Source of the DNA: JBEKCD01 sp050015055
Lineage (GTDB): Archaea; Thermoproteota; Bathyarchaeia; Bathyarchaeales; Bathycorpusculaceae
Assembly: GCA_050015055.1 (NCBI GenBank)
Contig: JBEKCD010000006.1
Span: 143,283 to 207,282 of the forward strand
DNA: 64,000 nucleotides
Direction: 5' to 3'
Shown: piece after piece, positions 18,097 through 26,429 of the stretch
Numbering within the stretch: position 1 is the stretch's first letter
Layout of the letters: the number at the start of each line of letters is the position of its first letter
Translations under genes and position numbers: made by a program
The notes under the pieces: generated by a model
Told to the model about the DNA's origin: nothing
The model's database searches: none
The model's input: the letters and a program-made list of their open reading frames with translations, nothing else

Positions 18097-18690
18097 TTAA
18101 AGCAATTCTCCTTTATAGTAAACGGTAGCAGGACAGCCCAGGCATCTATCGCTTGCGTACAACGTGCAACTGCCACAGTCTGCACCGCAAGGCGTAGTTT
18201 TCTCCTTGTCAACACTGGGTCTTATCGGTATTACAAAAGGCCGAACAGGCGTTATTATCAGGTCGAGTTCCGTGTCCTTTACGAGAGGATTTTGTCTCAA
18301 GTGTGAGTCTACGCAGGACATTATGGATCTGATGTTTTCGCCTACGAGCATTACGGCCAGATTATTCTTTCCAGAAGTCAAGAAACTGTTAAGATATATG
18401 GGGCAGCCTTCAAGAGACTTCAGAAATTGTTCGACGTGGTTTGTTGCAACGTCAAGGTTGGCTAGGAAGAGCTGAGCCTTTTTAACGTCTGTGCCTACAA
18501 TATGAGCCAAGACTCCTTTTTCCTCAAGCTTACGTATTCTGGCACTCACAGCAGGTTGTGAGATCCTCAACTGTTTCGCAAGTTCAGCTTGAGAAACCTC
18601 CGGATCCTGAGATAGCAAAGACATAATCTTCCTGTCTGCATCATCCAACTTGCCCGTCAACGTCTTTTCCCCTCGCACGTGCGCCGACAA
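18097..18690 (-). CDS. Lrp/AsnC-type regulator with a C-terminal cysteine cluster
   Basis: The 197-residue protein starts at TTG 18690, placed 23-30 bp after a TATA box, so the message may be leaderless. Residues about 15-65 are an AsnC-type helix-turn-helix (AELAKQLRISQPAVSARI), and about 70-150 a diverged RAM-like domain. The last 30 residues hold CGADCGSCTLYASDRCLGCP, six cysteines in a DUF3795-like arrangement that could hold an Fe-S cluster or zinc. I infer a redox- or metal-sensing regulator. It is divergent from another cysteine-rich protein (18832), which may be its target. Confidence 0.85.
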   Translation of the reverse strand: MSAHVRGEKTLTGKLDDADRKIMSLLSQDPEVSQAELAKQLRISQPAVSARIRKLEEKGVLAHIVGTDVKKAQLFLANLDVATNHVEQFLKSLEGCPIYLNSFLTSGKNNLAVMLVGENIRSIMSCVDSHLRQNPLVKDTELDLIITPVRPFVIPIRPSVDKEKTTPCGADCGSCTLYASDRCLGCPATVYYKGELL

Positions 18691-18710
18691 TGCTATAATG
18701 GAGTACAGCG

Positions 18711-18802
18711 GGATATATATGAGTTGCTTCTAGCACATAACCAGGTCGAACATTCATGCTTATAAGAAATAAGAGAAAAGCTTATAACAGTATTTCGATA
18801 CT
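18711..18802. promoter_or_regulatory. Divergent promoter region with repeated boxes
   Basis: On the minus side GATATATATG at 18712-18721 is a TATA box for the regulator start at 18690. On the plus side GCTTATAA occurs twice, at 18759-18766 and 18780-18787, exactly 21 bp apart, and the second fits as the TATA box for the gene at 18832. An AGTAT-TTCG-ATACT palindrome at 18789-18802 follows and may be an operator near the transcription start. Confidence 0.45.
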
Positions 18803-18831
18803 ATTGTATATGTGGTTTCTTGAGGAGTTGA

Positions 18832-19212
18832 ATGGAAATGAACGAGAATGAGTCTTGGGAAAGCAAGTGTTGCCGTTGTGAAGGAGACACTAACTTAAAT
18901 CTAACCCCGGGAAAAAGGGCATGTCATCTTACGTGCGGTCCTTGCCTCTATCCAGAGGATTGGGGTAAATGCGCATCATGCGAAATCGTAGGGCACTGCG
19001 CATATGCTTTGGCTCATTTAAAAAGCTTGAAGGGCAATGGCATCGAAAAAGGATGTTTTTTTGACCAGCAGCTAACGGGAGAAGAATCGATCTACCACAC
19101 AATGAACTTCGTGAACGGACAACAGCAAATCATGAAAACAACAGGTGAAAAAGCGTATCTGGATAGCCTGAAAAAAGCAAACGCCAAAAGCACCTGTATG
19201 CAAGGACCATAA
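18832..19212 (+). CDS. Small cysteine-rich protein, unknown function
   Basis: The 126-residue protein has ten cysteines in its first 85 residues, grouped as SKCCRCEGD, KRACHLTCGPCLYP, KCASCEIVGHCAY and KGCFFD, and then a cysteine-poor helical tail with one last Cys. This suggests two or more zinc or Fe-S sites in a soluble protein. I do not recognise a named family. It is transcribed away from the Lrp-type regulator with a six-cysteine tail, and the shared region has repeated boxes, so the two are likely linked in regulation. The ATG at 18838 is an alternative start. Confidence 0.65.
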   Translation: MEMNENESWESKCCRCEGDTNLNLTPGKRACHLTCGPCLYPEDWGKCASCEIVGHCAYALAHLKSLKGNGIEKGCFFDQQLTGEESIYHTMNFVNGQQQIMKTTGEKAYLDSLKKANAKSTCMQGP

Positions 19213-19457
19213 CTTTCACCTTCGTCTGCAAACTTCTTTTCTGGGTCAGCAATCTACACAGGGGCCGGTAATGGCTCCCTGCATATTCCTGCATTCTCTT
19301 TTTCAACTGTCATAGAGTTAGGCCGCACTTGGCATGCGCGCTTCTCGCGTGCCATTTTGCTGCAAGCATAGGTGGTTGGGTTAGTATGCTTAATAGCAGG
19401 GTCAGTTCACTACTCTGCCAAAAGCAAGATTTCATCTTTCGGTAGCCAGAAATCGAC

Positions 19458-20267
19458 GTGAGTTGTATGTGGGAAATACTGCTGCCGTTCCTAGGATTCT
19501 TGATAGGAACAGTCGCAGCCTTGACCGGAATCGGAGGAGGCGTATTCATAGTTCCTCTACTGACTTTGGTCTACGCTTTTTCACCTGCCCATGCTGCAGG
19601 AACTAGCCTCACGGTAATAGTCTTCACAGCCTTAGCGTCGACTTTGAACTATTCAAAACAAAAACGGATTTCTTACAGAACTGGCGCGTTGCTCGCCGTG
19701 GTAACGGCGCCAGGAGGGATCCTGGGAGTATACTTGACCACAGTGATATCCGCAAATATGTTAGGTCTCTTCTTCGGATTCTTTATGATTATTTTTGTCG
19801 CTCTGCCGATGTCCATAAACCCAGATTCTCTCAGACTGAAACGTTCGTCCAACTCTGGAGGTGGTAAGCCCGACGTCAAAAATAAAGGAGTGTTGTTTGG
19901 TTCTTTGCAGAAAGTGATACTTGGCGCGATTTTGGGTTTTCTTGGCGGAATTGCTTCAGGGCTACTGGGCATCGGGGGCGGCGTGCTACTAGTGCCAATC
20001 TTGACTCTTGTTATAGGCATGCCGATACATTTTGCGACTGCCACTTCTGTGTTCACCATGGCCTTCACCTCAACATCCGAAGCAGTGCAACACTATTTTG
20101 CAAACCAGACAAACTTCGAGTATGCACTGCTGCTTGCATTAGGAACCGTCCTCGGCGCTCAGGTTGGAGCCTATGCTTCCAAGAAAACTTCGGGCAAGAA
20201 CCTTCGCCGAATCTTCGGCGTGATAATGGTTATCGTGGGCATTCAAATGATATTAAAATACATTTAG
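19458..20267 (+). CDS. Sulfite exporter TauE/SafE family membrane protein
   Basis: The 269-residue protein starts at GTG and has eight or so membrane helices arranged as two similar halves. Each half carries the glycine-rich family motif: LTGIGGGVFIVPLLTL near residue 20 and LLGIGGGVLLVPILTL near residue 175. These belong to the TSUP family, which moves sulfite, sulfonates, sulfoacetate or other sulfur-containing anions across the cytoplasmic membrane. The substrate cannot be read from the sequence. The gene is convergent with the VOC gene that follows. Confidence 0.88.
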   Translation: MSCMWEILLPFLGFLIGTVAALTGIGGGVFIVPLLTLVYAFSPAHAAGTSLTVIVFTALASTLNYSKQKRISYRTGALLAVVTAPGGILGVYLTTVISANMLGLFFGFFMIIFVALPMSINPDSLRLKRSSNSGGGKPDVKNKGVLFGSLQKVILGAILGFLGGIASGLLGIGGGVLLVPILTLVIGMPIHFATATSVFTMAFTSTSEAVQHYFANQTNFEYALLLALGTVLGAQVGAYASKKTSGKNLRRIFGVIMVIVGIQMILKYI

Positions 20268-20342
20268 ACAGCTTGAAGGAACGAAAGACTTTCTTTTTTC
20301 CTCTTCTGCAGCACCCGCGAGAAATTTCAATTGGTTGGTTAA

Positions 20343-20370
20343 TAGAAGATTCTTCTATAAGATTCTTCTA
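20343..20370. repeat. Palindrome and 13-bp-period direct repeat between convergent genes
   Basis: TAGAAGA-T-TCTTCTA (20343-20357) is a perfect 7-bp palindrome with one central base. The 12-mer AAGATTCTTCTA occurs at 20346-20357 and again at 20359-20370. It lies between the stop codons of two convergent genes and could be a bidirectional transcription-end signal. Confidence 0.3.
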
Positions 20371-20399
20371 GAACTTTTGCTCAGAAGATCTATATCGCC

Positions 20400-20789
20400 C
20401 TACTTTCTCTCGATTAGTTCAATCAGATTTCCGTCTAGGTCTTCGATGAAGGCTATCAGTGGACTTGTGGGCCCAAGCTTGTAGGGTTCATCGGTAATCG
20501 TGATTTTCTCGCTTCGCAACTTTGAGATGGTTTTGTCCATGTCTTTAATGTCAAAGGCGATGTGATCGAACAATCGATCCTCATAGTCTGCTTGGATGAA
20601 CTTCTTCTGGTTTCTGAAGTAGGTCAGCTCGAGCCTAGCACCTTTTCCCTCGGGATCCTGCAGAAAAGCTATTTCCGCATTGGTTTGCTTTATTTCATGT
20701 CGGCTCAGAAGCTTTAAGCCCATCAATCTGGTGTAAAAGTCAATCGACCTTTCCATGTTAGACGTTCTAATACTCGTATGGGAAAACAT
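20400..20789 (-). CDS. VOC-superfamily (glyoxalase-like) protein
   Basis: The 129-residue protein has the paired beta-alpha-beta-beta-beta units of the vicinal oxygen chelate fold. The expected metal ligands are visible: His4 (FSHTSIRTSN), Glu in ARLELTYF, His in FDHIAFDI and Glu in GNLIELIE. That set of four matches lactoylglutathione lyase-type glyoxalases. In an archaeon without glutathione the substrate is probably another thiol hemithioacetal, or the protein may be an isomerase. It is monocistronic. Confidence 0.8.
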   Translation of the reverse strand: MFSHTSIRTSNMERSIDFYTRLMGLKLLSRHEIKQTNAEIAFLQDPEGKGARLELTYFRNQKKFIQADYEDRLFDHIAFDIKDMDKTISKLRSEKITITDEPYKLGPTSPLIAFIEDLDGNLIELIERK

Positions 20790-21094
20790 TCTCAGCGATC
20801 CTCACTGGTGTTTATTGGCATTCTTGGAATAAAGAATTATCGCTTTGCAAATAGCCGAAGGCGCCAGTGACACTTTTTCAACACTGTTCACGGAGCTGTA
20901 AAACCAAAGTCGTGCTCTAGCCACAGCTTTTATCGGAGGAAACCATAGTATGGATACATGATGATTTATTTCTATGGTACTTGATGGTGTTCTCCGTGGC
21001 CACTGATAGAGCCCATAGTTCAACCGCTCTGAGTGGGTGCATACCAAGGCCACATGACAAGGCGCCAGTGATTAGACTATAGAATACAACCACC
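20790..21094. other. Intergenic stretch with a 13-bp direct repeat
   Basis: I find no credible gene here. AAGGCGCCAGTGA occurs twice, at about 20855 and 21059, roughly 203 bp apart; the sequences that follow the two copies are not alike. Overlapping minus-strand frames exist but show no domain. The stretch precedes a strongly base-paired segment at 21095-21204. Confidence 0.4.
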
Positions 21095-21204
21095 TGACAG
21101 CTTAGTTGTGGAAGCGGAGGAACGAACGTGGATGACTGGGACGGAGTGACGCTAGTCATGGAGTTCTGGGATATTGAGTGAGCGAACCGAGCGACTAAGC
21201 TGTC
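21095..21204. ncRNA. Candidate structured RNA (long stem with internal hairpins)
   Basis: TGACAGCTTAGT (21095-21106) and ACTAAGCTGTCA (21193-21204) are perfect 12-bp inverted copies, extendable inward by three pairs including wobbles. Inside, ATGACTGG (21132-21139) pairs with CTAGTCAT (21152-21159) with one wobble, and GGAAC (21119-21123) can pair with GTTCT (21163-21167) in nested order. The result is a single elongated stem-loop with internal loops, followed by CACACC. I match it to no known archaeal RNA class; an H/ACA-type guide is possible because an ACA follows the stem. A mobile-element end with a subterminal hairpin is the alternative. Strand is undetermined. Confidence 0.4.
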
Positions 21205-21355
21205 ACACCATACGTAAAAGAATGATGTAAACACCCCTAGGATGGTCTCCTGGACACAGAACATATATCACTCTTCCTTCCTTTCATATTCTGCTTTCAG
21301 CTTCCCTGGAGCCTTTTCTACTACATGGCTTAAGCCAGAAAAAGAAAGATAGTGT

Positions 21356-21904
21356 CTAGTAGAAGTATACGATTGTCACGGTTTCAGTTGCGGCACTACC
21401 ATCTGATGTTCCTATCTTGACTTCGAGATTTGTCGTTGGTAAAACTGGAAATACTACCGTGCCACTTACACCGACTGGTTGCCCAACATCAGCATTGTAG
21501 GTTCCTGAAGAGAATATCGTGGAAGAGAATATCATTTCAACAAACGTGTTATTGTTTCCTGTCAAACTGCTAACTTGAACTGCGACATATCCTGCATAAG
21601 AAACTGATGTGCTCGGTTTCCAACTTACGACATTACCCACAGCATTGCTTATTGTCAGGTTATTGACCCAACCCGTAGACTTCGTAAGGTTGACAATGTC
21701 ATTTAAGTCATTCACTTGGTTTTGCAGAGCATCATAATCAGCGTTGCTATGACCGTGTGTTAATACATAACTGTTGAAATACGAGCTGTTGTTATGTTCC
21801 GATATTATGCTTGCTGAAAGATATGCTATTACAGCTATCGAAATGATGCAGATTATTCCTAGTGCGATAGCAACATTTCTACTGACCATTTTATCTTCAC
21901 TCAT
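21356..21904 (-). CDS. Membrane-anchored surface protein, unknown function
   Basis: The 182-residue protein has one N-terminal membrane anchor (about residues 10-33), a short helical stretch with LQNQVNDLNDIVNL, and a beta-rich serine/threonine-rich domain that is probably outside the cell. Several NxS/T sites suggest glycosylation. I recognise no family. Its ATG overlaps the stop of the upstream membrane protein by four bases (ATGA), so the two are translated from one message and may form a surface complex. Confidence 0.65.
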   Translation of the reverse strand: MSEDKMVSRNVAIALGIICIISIAVIAYLSASIISEHNNSSYFNSYVLTHGHSNADYDALQNQVNDLNDIVNLTKSTGWVNNLTISNAVGNVVSWKPSTSVSYAGYVAVQVSSLTGNNNTFVEMIFSSTIFSSGTYNADVGQPVGVSGTVVFPVLPTTNLEVKIGTSDGSAATETVTIVYFY

Positions 21905-23169
21905 TCTTGAACCCCTACTTTGTTTCTTCCATAATCATGTAATCTAGACTTTCTGTCCTTGGTTTCCCGCCAAGTCTTTAGGGTTGTTTTACGTAACATG
22001 ACACAGCATAAAGAAATGAGGGGAAGACTAAACACAAAAAGCCCTAGTGGACTCATTATGTCCAAAAGATAAGAAGACAAAGAAAGCGATTGTACAACTC
22101 CTGTGAGAAGAACTATAAATCCAATAATAGGACCATATGCCAAGGCAAAACCGTATATCAAGCGGAAAAATCCTCTTAGGTTCTTTAGCTTTTCATATTT
22201 GTTTAATCCATAGTCGCCTATGAAAGTGTAGATAGGTGATAACATGAAAGGGAGGAGAAAGAGGATTACCTCCAAGCTAGGGACTATCGTAATCATGTAT
22301 GAATCTGCGACATTTTGCTTAGAGAAATTAGTCTTAAAATAGTAGGTATTTCCGCTAGAGTAAACCGTTTGATTTATGGGGTATTCAACCATGATTTCAT
22401 AGTAAGCTGATGAATTAAGAAAAACCCAATACGAATATGGTAAATCAAATTCGTCCACCCAACCACTCATACTTGTTACAAGCTGTCTGAAAGGAAGCTC
22501 GAAATCTATCTTGAAAGTACTCTCATCAGAAGTCCTGTTCTCTTCGACAGGGATACCCATAGCAGGAAACTTGATGTATTGTGCATAGTTTTCATTGAAA
22601 ACCCAGGGGATTTTGACAAATTTGTTGTTAGATGCAGCACGTTCAACATTAAACGATATCATAACTCTCGCCACTTGGCTAGTATCCGATAGATTAAATC
22701 CATTTACTGCGTAAGACTGCGTGCCAGTAACATTAGATAAATAAAGGGTTGCCGTTTGACCATTAATGGTTACAGCAGGGTCATGCATCTTATCGATTGG
22801 AAACAAATGCATAACTGTCCCCTCGAATAGAGTGCTATTATCTGTGAGATAAGATATCTCAGTCCATTTCACTCCAACTTCTTCCAGTGAAGTCAGAGTG
22901 ATTTCACAATCTATTTCCGATTTTATATGGCCTGGTAGAAAATCTACGATACTATACAATTCTGGCAGATTAGAGGAGAGAGTAGGGTCATATCCTGTAC
23001 GAGTAAGGTCTGATGCGCCGACTGGAAAATTCTCAGCGCTAGAATAGCAGTATAGTGTTTGTGCAACCAGCACAATCGAAATCAATATTAAGACATGAGG
23101 AACCCATTTCTTTAATAGATTAAATTTCCCTTTGACTGCTGACCATTCCTTAGTAAAAAACTTAGACAT
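21901..23169 (-). CDS. Large membrane protein with an extracellular domain, unknown function
   Basis: The 422-residue protein has an N-terminal membrane helix (about 24-43), a long outside domain of about 240 residues with several NxS/T sites, and at least three membrane helices in the C-terminal 130 residues, ending in a basic cytoplasmic tail. I do not recognise the family. It overlaps the downstream surface-protein gene by four bases, which suggests a two-protein envelope unit. Nothing in the sequence points to catalysis or transport. Confidence 0.65.
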   Translation of the reverse strand: MSKFFTKEWSAVKGKFNLLKKWVPHVLILISIVLVAQTLYCYSSAENFPVGASDLTRTGYDPTLSSNLPELYSIVDFLPGHIKSEIDCEITLTSLEEVGVKWTEISYLTDNSTLFEGTVMHLFPIDKMHDPAVTINGQTATLYLSNVTGTQSYAVNGFNLSDTSQVARVMISFNVERAASNNKFVKIPWVFNENYAQYIKFPAMGIPVEENRTSDESTFKIDFELPFRQLVTSMSGWVDEFDLPYSYWVFLNSSAYYEIMVEYPINQTVYSSGNTYYFKTNFSKQNVADSYMITIVPSLEVILFLLPFMLSPIYTFIGDYGLNKYEKLKNLRGFFRLIYGFALAYGPIIGFIVLLTGVVQSLSLSSYLLDIMSPLGLFVFSLPLISLCCVMLRKTTLKTWRETKDRKSRLHDYGRNKVGVQE

Positions 23170-23403
23170 ACAGGTTTCTCACCCACAAGGATAATCGTTG
23201 TCCGTTGCTTTGTTTAAAGGTTTAGTACTACTCTTTCGACATATCTAGAAACGTATCAAGGCTTCCTAAACTTTTTATCTAGCTCTATCGTTAAGCTTCT
23301 TTTGTGAATGGACTATGGACTACACAACTCTGGTTTATTTCTTCCTACATAAAGCTCTAATTTCTTAATCCAGTTCAACGCGTACTCTAGGAAGGTTACA
23401 GTC

Positions 23404-26205
23404 TTGGTTACCTTGAATCTTGACAAGATTTTCAACCCGAAAAGCGTGGCGGTTATTGGGGCAAGCGATGAAGAGGGTTCAGTGGGCTATGCTTTGATGA
23501 AGAATTTCACAGAGTCAGGCTTCGGAGGGCATGTTTTTCCTGTCAATCTCAAGAAAACCGAGGTTCTGGGCTTGAAGGCCTATGCAAGCATTGAACAGGT
23601 TCCTGAACCCGTGGATCTTGCCGTGATTGCCACGCCGGCAAGAACTGTGCCCGATGTCCTCGAACAATGTGGGAGAGCCGGTATAAACGGCATTATCGTA
23701 ATCTCAGCTGGCTTCAAAGAAATCGGGCCTGAGGGCAGAGCACTGGAAGAGAGAATAACCGAAATCAAGAAGAAATATAACATGCGAATCGTTGGACCGA
23801 ACTGTCTAGGTGTGATTCGTCCAATCATGCACTTGAACGCGACGTTCATCAGCAAGATGCCGAAGCCTGGCAACATAGCGTTCATCTCTCAGAGCGGCGC
23901 CTTGGGCACGGCAATCCTTGACTGGGCGATGCATGAAAACATAGGGTTCAGCAACTTCGTGTCGTTGGGCTCGATGATCGACGTGGACTTCGGAGACCTC
24001 ATCGACTATTTCGGCACTGATCCTAAGACAAAAAGCATCCTCATGTACATTGAAGGAATAACCGACGCCAGAAAATTCATGAGCGCCGCGAGGCACTTTG
24101 CCAGGACAAAACCGATAATCGTCGTGAAGGCTGGCAAGTTCAGCGAAAGCGCAAAAGCAGCTGCCTCGCACACAGGTTCGCTAACCGGCGAAGACATGAT
24201 CTACGACAAGGCATTCAAACGGGCAGGCATGGTTAGAGTAGAAGAAATAGCAGATCTCTTCAACTGTGCAGCAGTCCTAGGCATGCAGCCTATACCTCGA
24301 GGCCCCAACCTTGCCATAATCACCAACGCCGGCGGGCCGGGCGTCATGGCAACCGACTCCCTAATCGCTCAAGGAGGAACGCTTGCGAAGCTCAGCGACA
24401 AGACGATGGAGGTCCTCAACAATATTCTGCCTCATTTCTGGAGCAAGGGAAACCCGATTGACATCCTCGGAGACGCCAAGGCCGACACGTACAGAGCAGT
24501 TGTTGAGGCTTGTCTAAACGACGACAATGTGGATGGAATAGTGATAATATACACTGCCCAAGCCGTGGTAGAACCTGTGGAAGTGGCCAAAAGTCTCGCA
24601 GAGCTGATAAGAAGCCGAACTTATCAAAACAAGACAATACTGACTTCCTTCATGGGTTATGGAGCTGTGGAAGAAGCTAACCGCATATTCATCGATAACA
24701 ACATTCCGACATACTCCACACCCGAGCAGGCAATCAAGACATACCAATACATGTACCAGTACAAGCGCAACCTTGAATTGCTTTATGAAACACCGGAAGA
24801 ACTTCCAGTAGACGTTGTGCCGCCAAGACGACCACTCTTGACCGTGTTGAGAAACGTTGCGAGTGAAAACCGTGAAATACTCACCGAAGTTGAAGCCAAG
24901 ACATTCTTGGAGTACTACAACTTCCCCGTTGTGAAAACGAAGACTGCTCAGACTGAAAACGAAGCGGCTCTACTTGCTTCGCAGCTGGGCTATCCGGTCG
25001 TGATGAAGGTTCTGTCTCCTCAAATAACTCACAAAAGCGACGTAGGCGGCGTCGTGCTTGACATAACAAGCGAGGCCGAAGCGCGAGAGGCGTTCAAACG
25101 CATAACGCAGAAGGCAAAGGAACACGATCCGGACGCTGAGATTCTGGGCGTGACCGTTCAGCCCATGATAAAGAGGCAGGGCTACGAGGTAATCATCGGG
25201 GCGAAAGCCGACCCACTCTTCGGCCCGGTCATACTCTTCGGGATGGGAGGAGTTGGAGTTGGGCTGTTTAAGGACTTCGCAATAGGAATCCCACCGCTGA
25301 ACCAGACTCTGGTCAGAAGAATGATGGAAGAAACGAAGATGTATCAACTTCTGAAAGGATACCGAAATTTCCCTCCCGCGAACATCAAACTCCTGGAAGA
25401 AATAATGGTGCGCTTCAGCCAAATGCTCGTCGATTTTCCACAGCTCAAAGAGGTTGACATCAACCCGCTTTTCATAAATGAAAAAGAAGCCTTCGCCTTC
25501 GACGCGCGCATCGTGATAGACCCCTCAAAGGTATTTACAAAGTTTGAGCCTCACCAACATCTCATTATCACGCCGTATCCGACAAAATACGAGACCATGT
25601 GGAGATTAAGAGACGGGAGAACGGTCATACTGAGGCCGATAAAACCCGAAGACGAACCACTATGGCTGGAAATGTTCCAGAACTTCTCAGAAGAATCGAT
25701 ACGCTACAGGTTCTTCCAAGTACTCAAGGACACACCACACGAAACCAGAGTCCGATACTGCAACATAGACTACGACCGAGAAATAGCCATAGTCGCAGAA
25801 CTGACGGAAGAAGGACGAAAAAGAATCCTCGGCGTAGCCAGAGTGAGCATAGAACCCGACGGAAGAACAGGTGAAATCGCCTTCATAGTCGCCGACCCTT
25901 GGCAAGGTCTAGGACTCGGCACGAAACTCGTAGACTATGTGCTCGAAATCTGTGCAGACATGAAGCTTGAAACTATATATGCCATAATGCTTGCCGACAA
26001 CTACAGGGCGATGGGTCTCATGAAAAAAATGGGCTTCACCATCAAATACATGGACGACGGAACCGTGAAAGGAACGCTCAGCATCAGAGAAGAAGAAGCC
26101 AGATGCGCAGAGCCAAAAACGGTCGAGGAAAAACAGGACCCGAACCAAATACAAACGCAATTGGAACCAAAAGAACAGAAAGAAGCAGAAGCGATGCCAA
26201 GCTAA
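23404..26205 (+). CDS. ADP-forming acyl-CoA synthetase (alpha-beta fusion) with C-terminal GNAT acetyltransferase
   Basis: The 933-residue protein starts at TTG. Residues about 1-130 are a CoA-binding Rossmann domain (AVIGASDEEGSVG), about 150-450 the two succinyl-CoA-ligase-like domains, about 480-700 an ATP-grasp domain (YPVVMKVLSPQITHKSDVGG), and about 735-890 a GNAT domain (ADPWQGLGLGTKLV). The phosphorylated histidine of ADP-forming synthetases is present as His256 in ASHTGSLTG. Bacterial Pat-type protein acetyltransferases share this layout but are said to lack a working synthetase site, so retention of the histidine suggests that the enzyme makes ATP from acetyl- or propionyl-CoA, with the GNAT domain possibly giving feedback by lysine acylation. 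A highly charged tail follows. Confidence 0.88.
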   Translation: MVTLNLDKIFNPKSVAVIGASDEEGSVGYALMKNFTESGFGGHVFPVNLKKTEVLGLKAYASIEQVPEPVDLAVIATPARTVPDVLEQCGRAGINGIIVISAGFKEIGPEGRALEERITEIKKKYNMRIVGPNCLGVIRPIMHLNATFISKMPKPGNIAFISQSGALGTAILDWAMHENIGFSNFVSLGSMIDVDFGDLIDYFGTDPKTKSILMYIEGITDARKFMSAARHFARTKPIIVVKAGKFSESAKAAASHTGSLTGEDMIYDKAFKRAGMVRVEEIADLFNCAAVLGMQPIPRGPNLAIITNAGGPGVMATDSLIAQGGTLAKLSDKTMEVLNNILPHFWSKGNPIDILGDAKADTYRAVVEACLNDDNVDGIVIIYTAQAVVEPVEVAKSLAELIRSRTYQNKTILTSFMGYGAVEEANRIFIDNNIPTYSTPEQAIKTYQYMYQYKRNLELLYETPEELPVDVVPPRRPLLTVLRNVASENREILTEVEAKTFLEYYNFPVVKTKTAQTENEAALLASQLGYPVVMKVLSPQITHKSDVGGVVLDITSEAEAREAFKRITQKAKEHDPDAEILGVTVQPMIKRQGYEVIIGAKADPLFGPVILFGMGGVGVGLFKDFAIGIPPLNQTLVRRMMEETKMYQLLKGYRNFPPANIKLLEEIMVRFSQMLVDFPQLKEVDINPLFINEKEAFAFDARIVIDPSKVFTKFEPHQHLIITPYPTKYETMWRLRDGRTVILRPIKPEDEPLWLEMFQNFSEESIRYRFFQVLKDTPHETRVRYCNIDYDREIAIVAELTEEGRKRILGVARVSIEPDGRTGEIAFIVADPWQGLGLGTKLVDYVLEICADMKLETIYAIMLADNYRAMGLMKKMGFTIKYMDDGTVKGTLSIREEEARCAEPKTVEEKQDPNQIQTQLEPKEQKEAEAMPS

Positions 26206-26370
26206 CCTACCTCCTTCAGGAGCTCCAATGAGACCCAACTGACGAGGCTTTCGAAGAATCCGAGGGAATCGGGCCAGTTTTGACCCGCATTCTGGATTGA
26301 AAGCGCCCAATCTACTTGTTTTGATTCATGTTCAGACAATGGATTATTTCCTAAGCGGTCAAGGAAAACT

Positions 26371-26378
26371 CTAAATAA
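26371..26378 (+). promoter_or_regulatory. TATA box for the RHH-GcvH-like gene
   Basis: CTAAATAA, a good archaeal TATA box, would direct transcription from about 26400, 30 bases before the ATG at 26430, where a GAGGGAAGGAAGG purine run offers a ribosome site. Confidence 0.5.
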
Positions 26379-26429
26379 CTCAAATCTGAAGCACATCTAA
26401 CTCAAAACCGAGGGAAGGAAGGCCTGTGA

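Noticed and set aside
20802..21264. Overlapping minus-strand frames of 83 and 115 codons
   Set aside because: No recognisable domain; one crosses the base-paired RNA candidate.
26202..26396. 64-codon minus-strand frame after the acyl-CoA synthetase
   Set aside because: Some coding-like character in its second half but no family, no clear ribosome site, and it overlaps the promoter of the RHH-GcvH gene.
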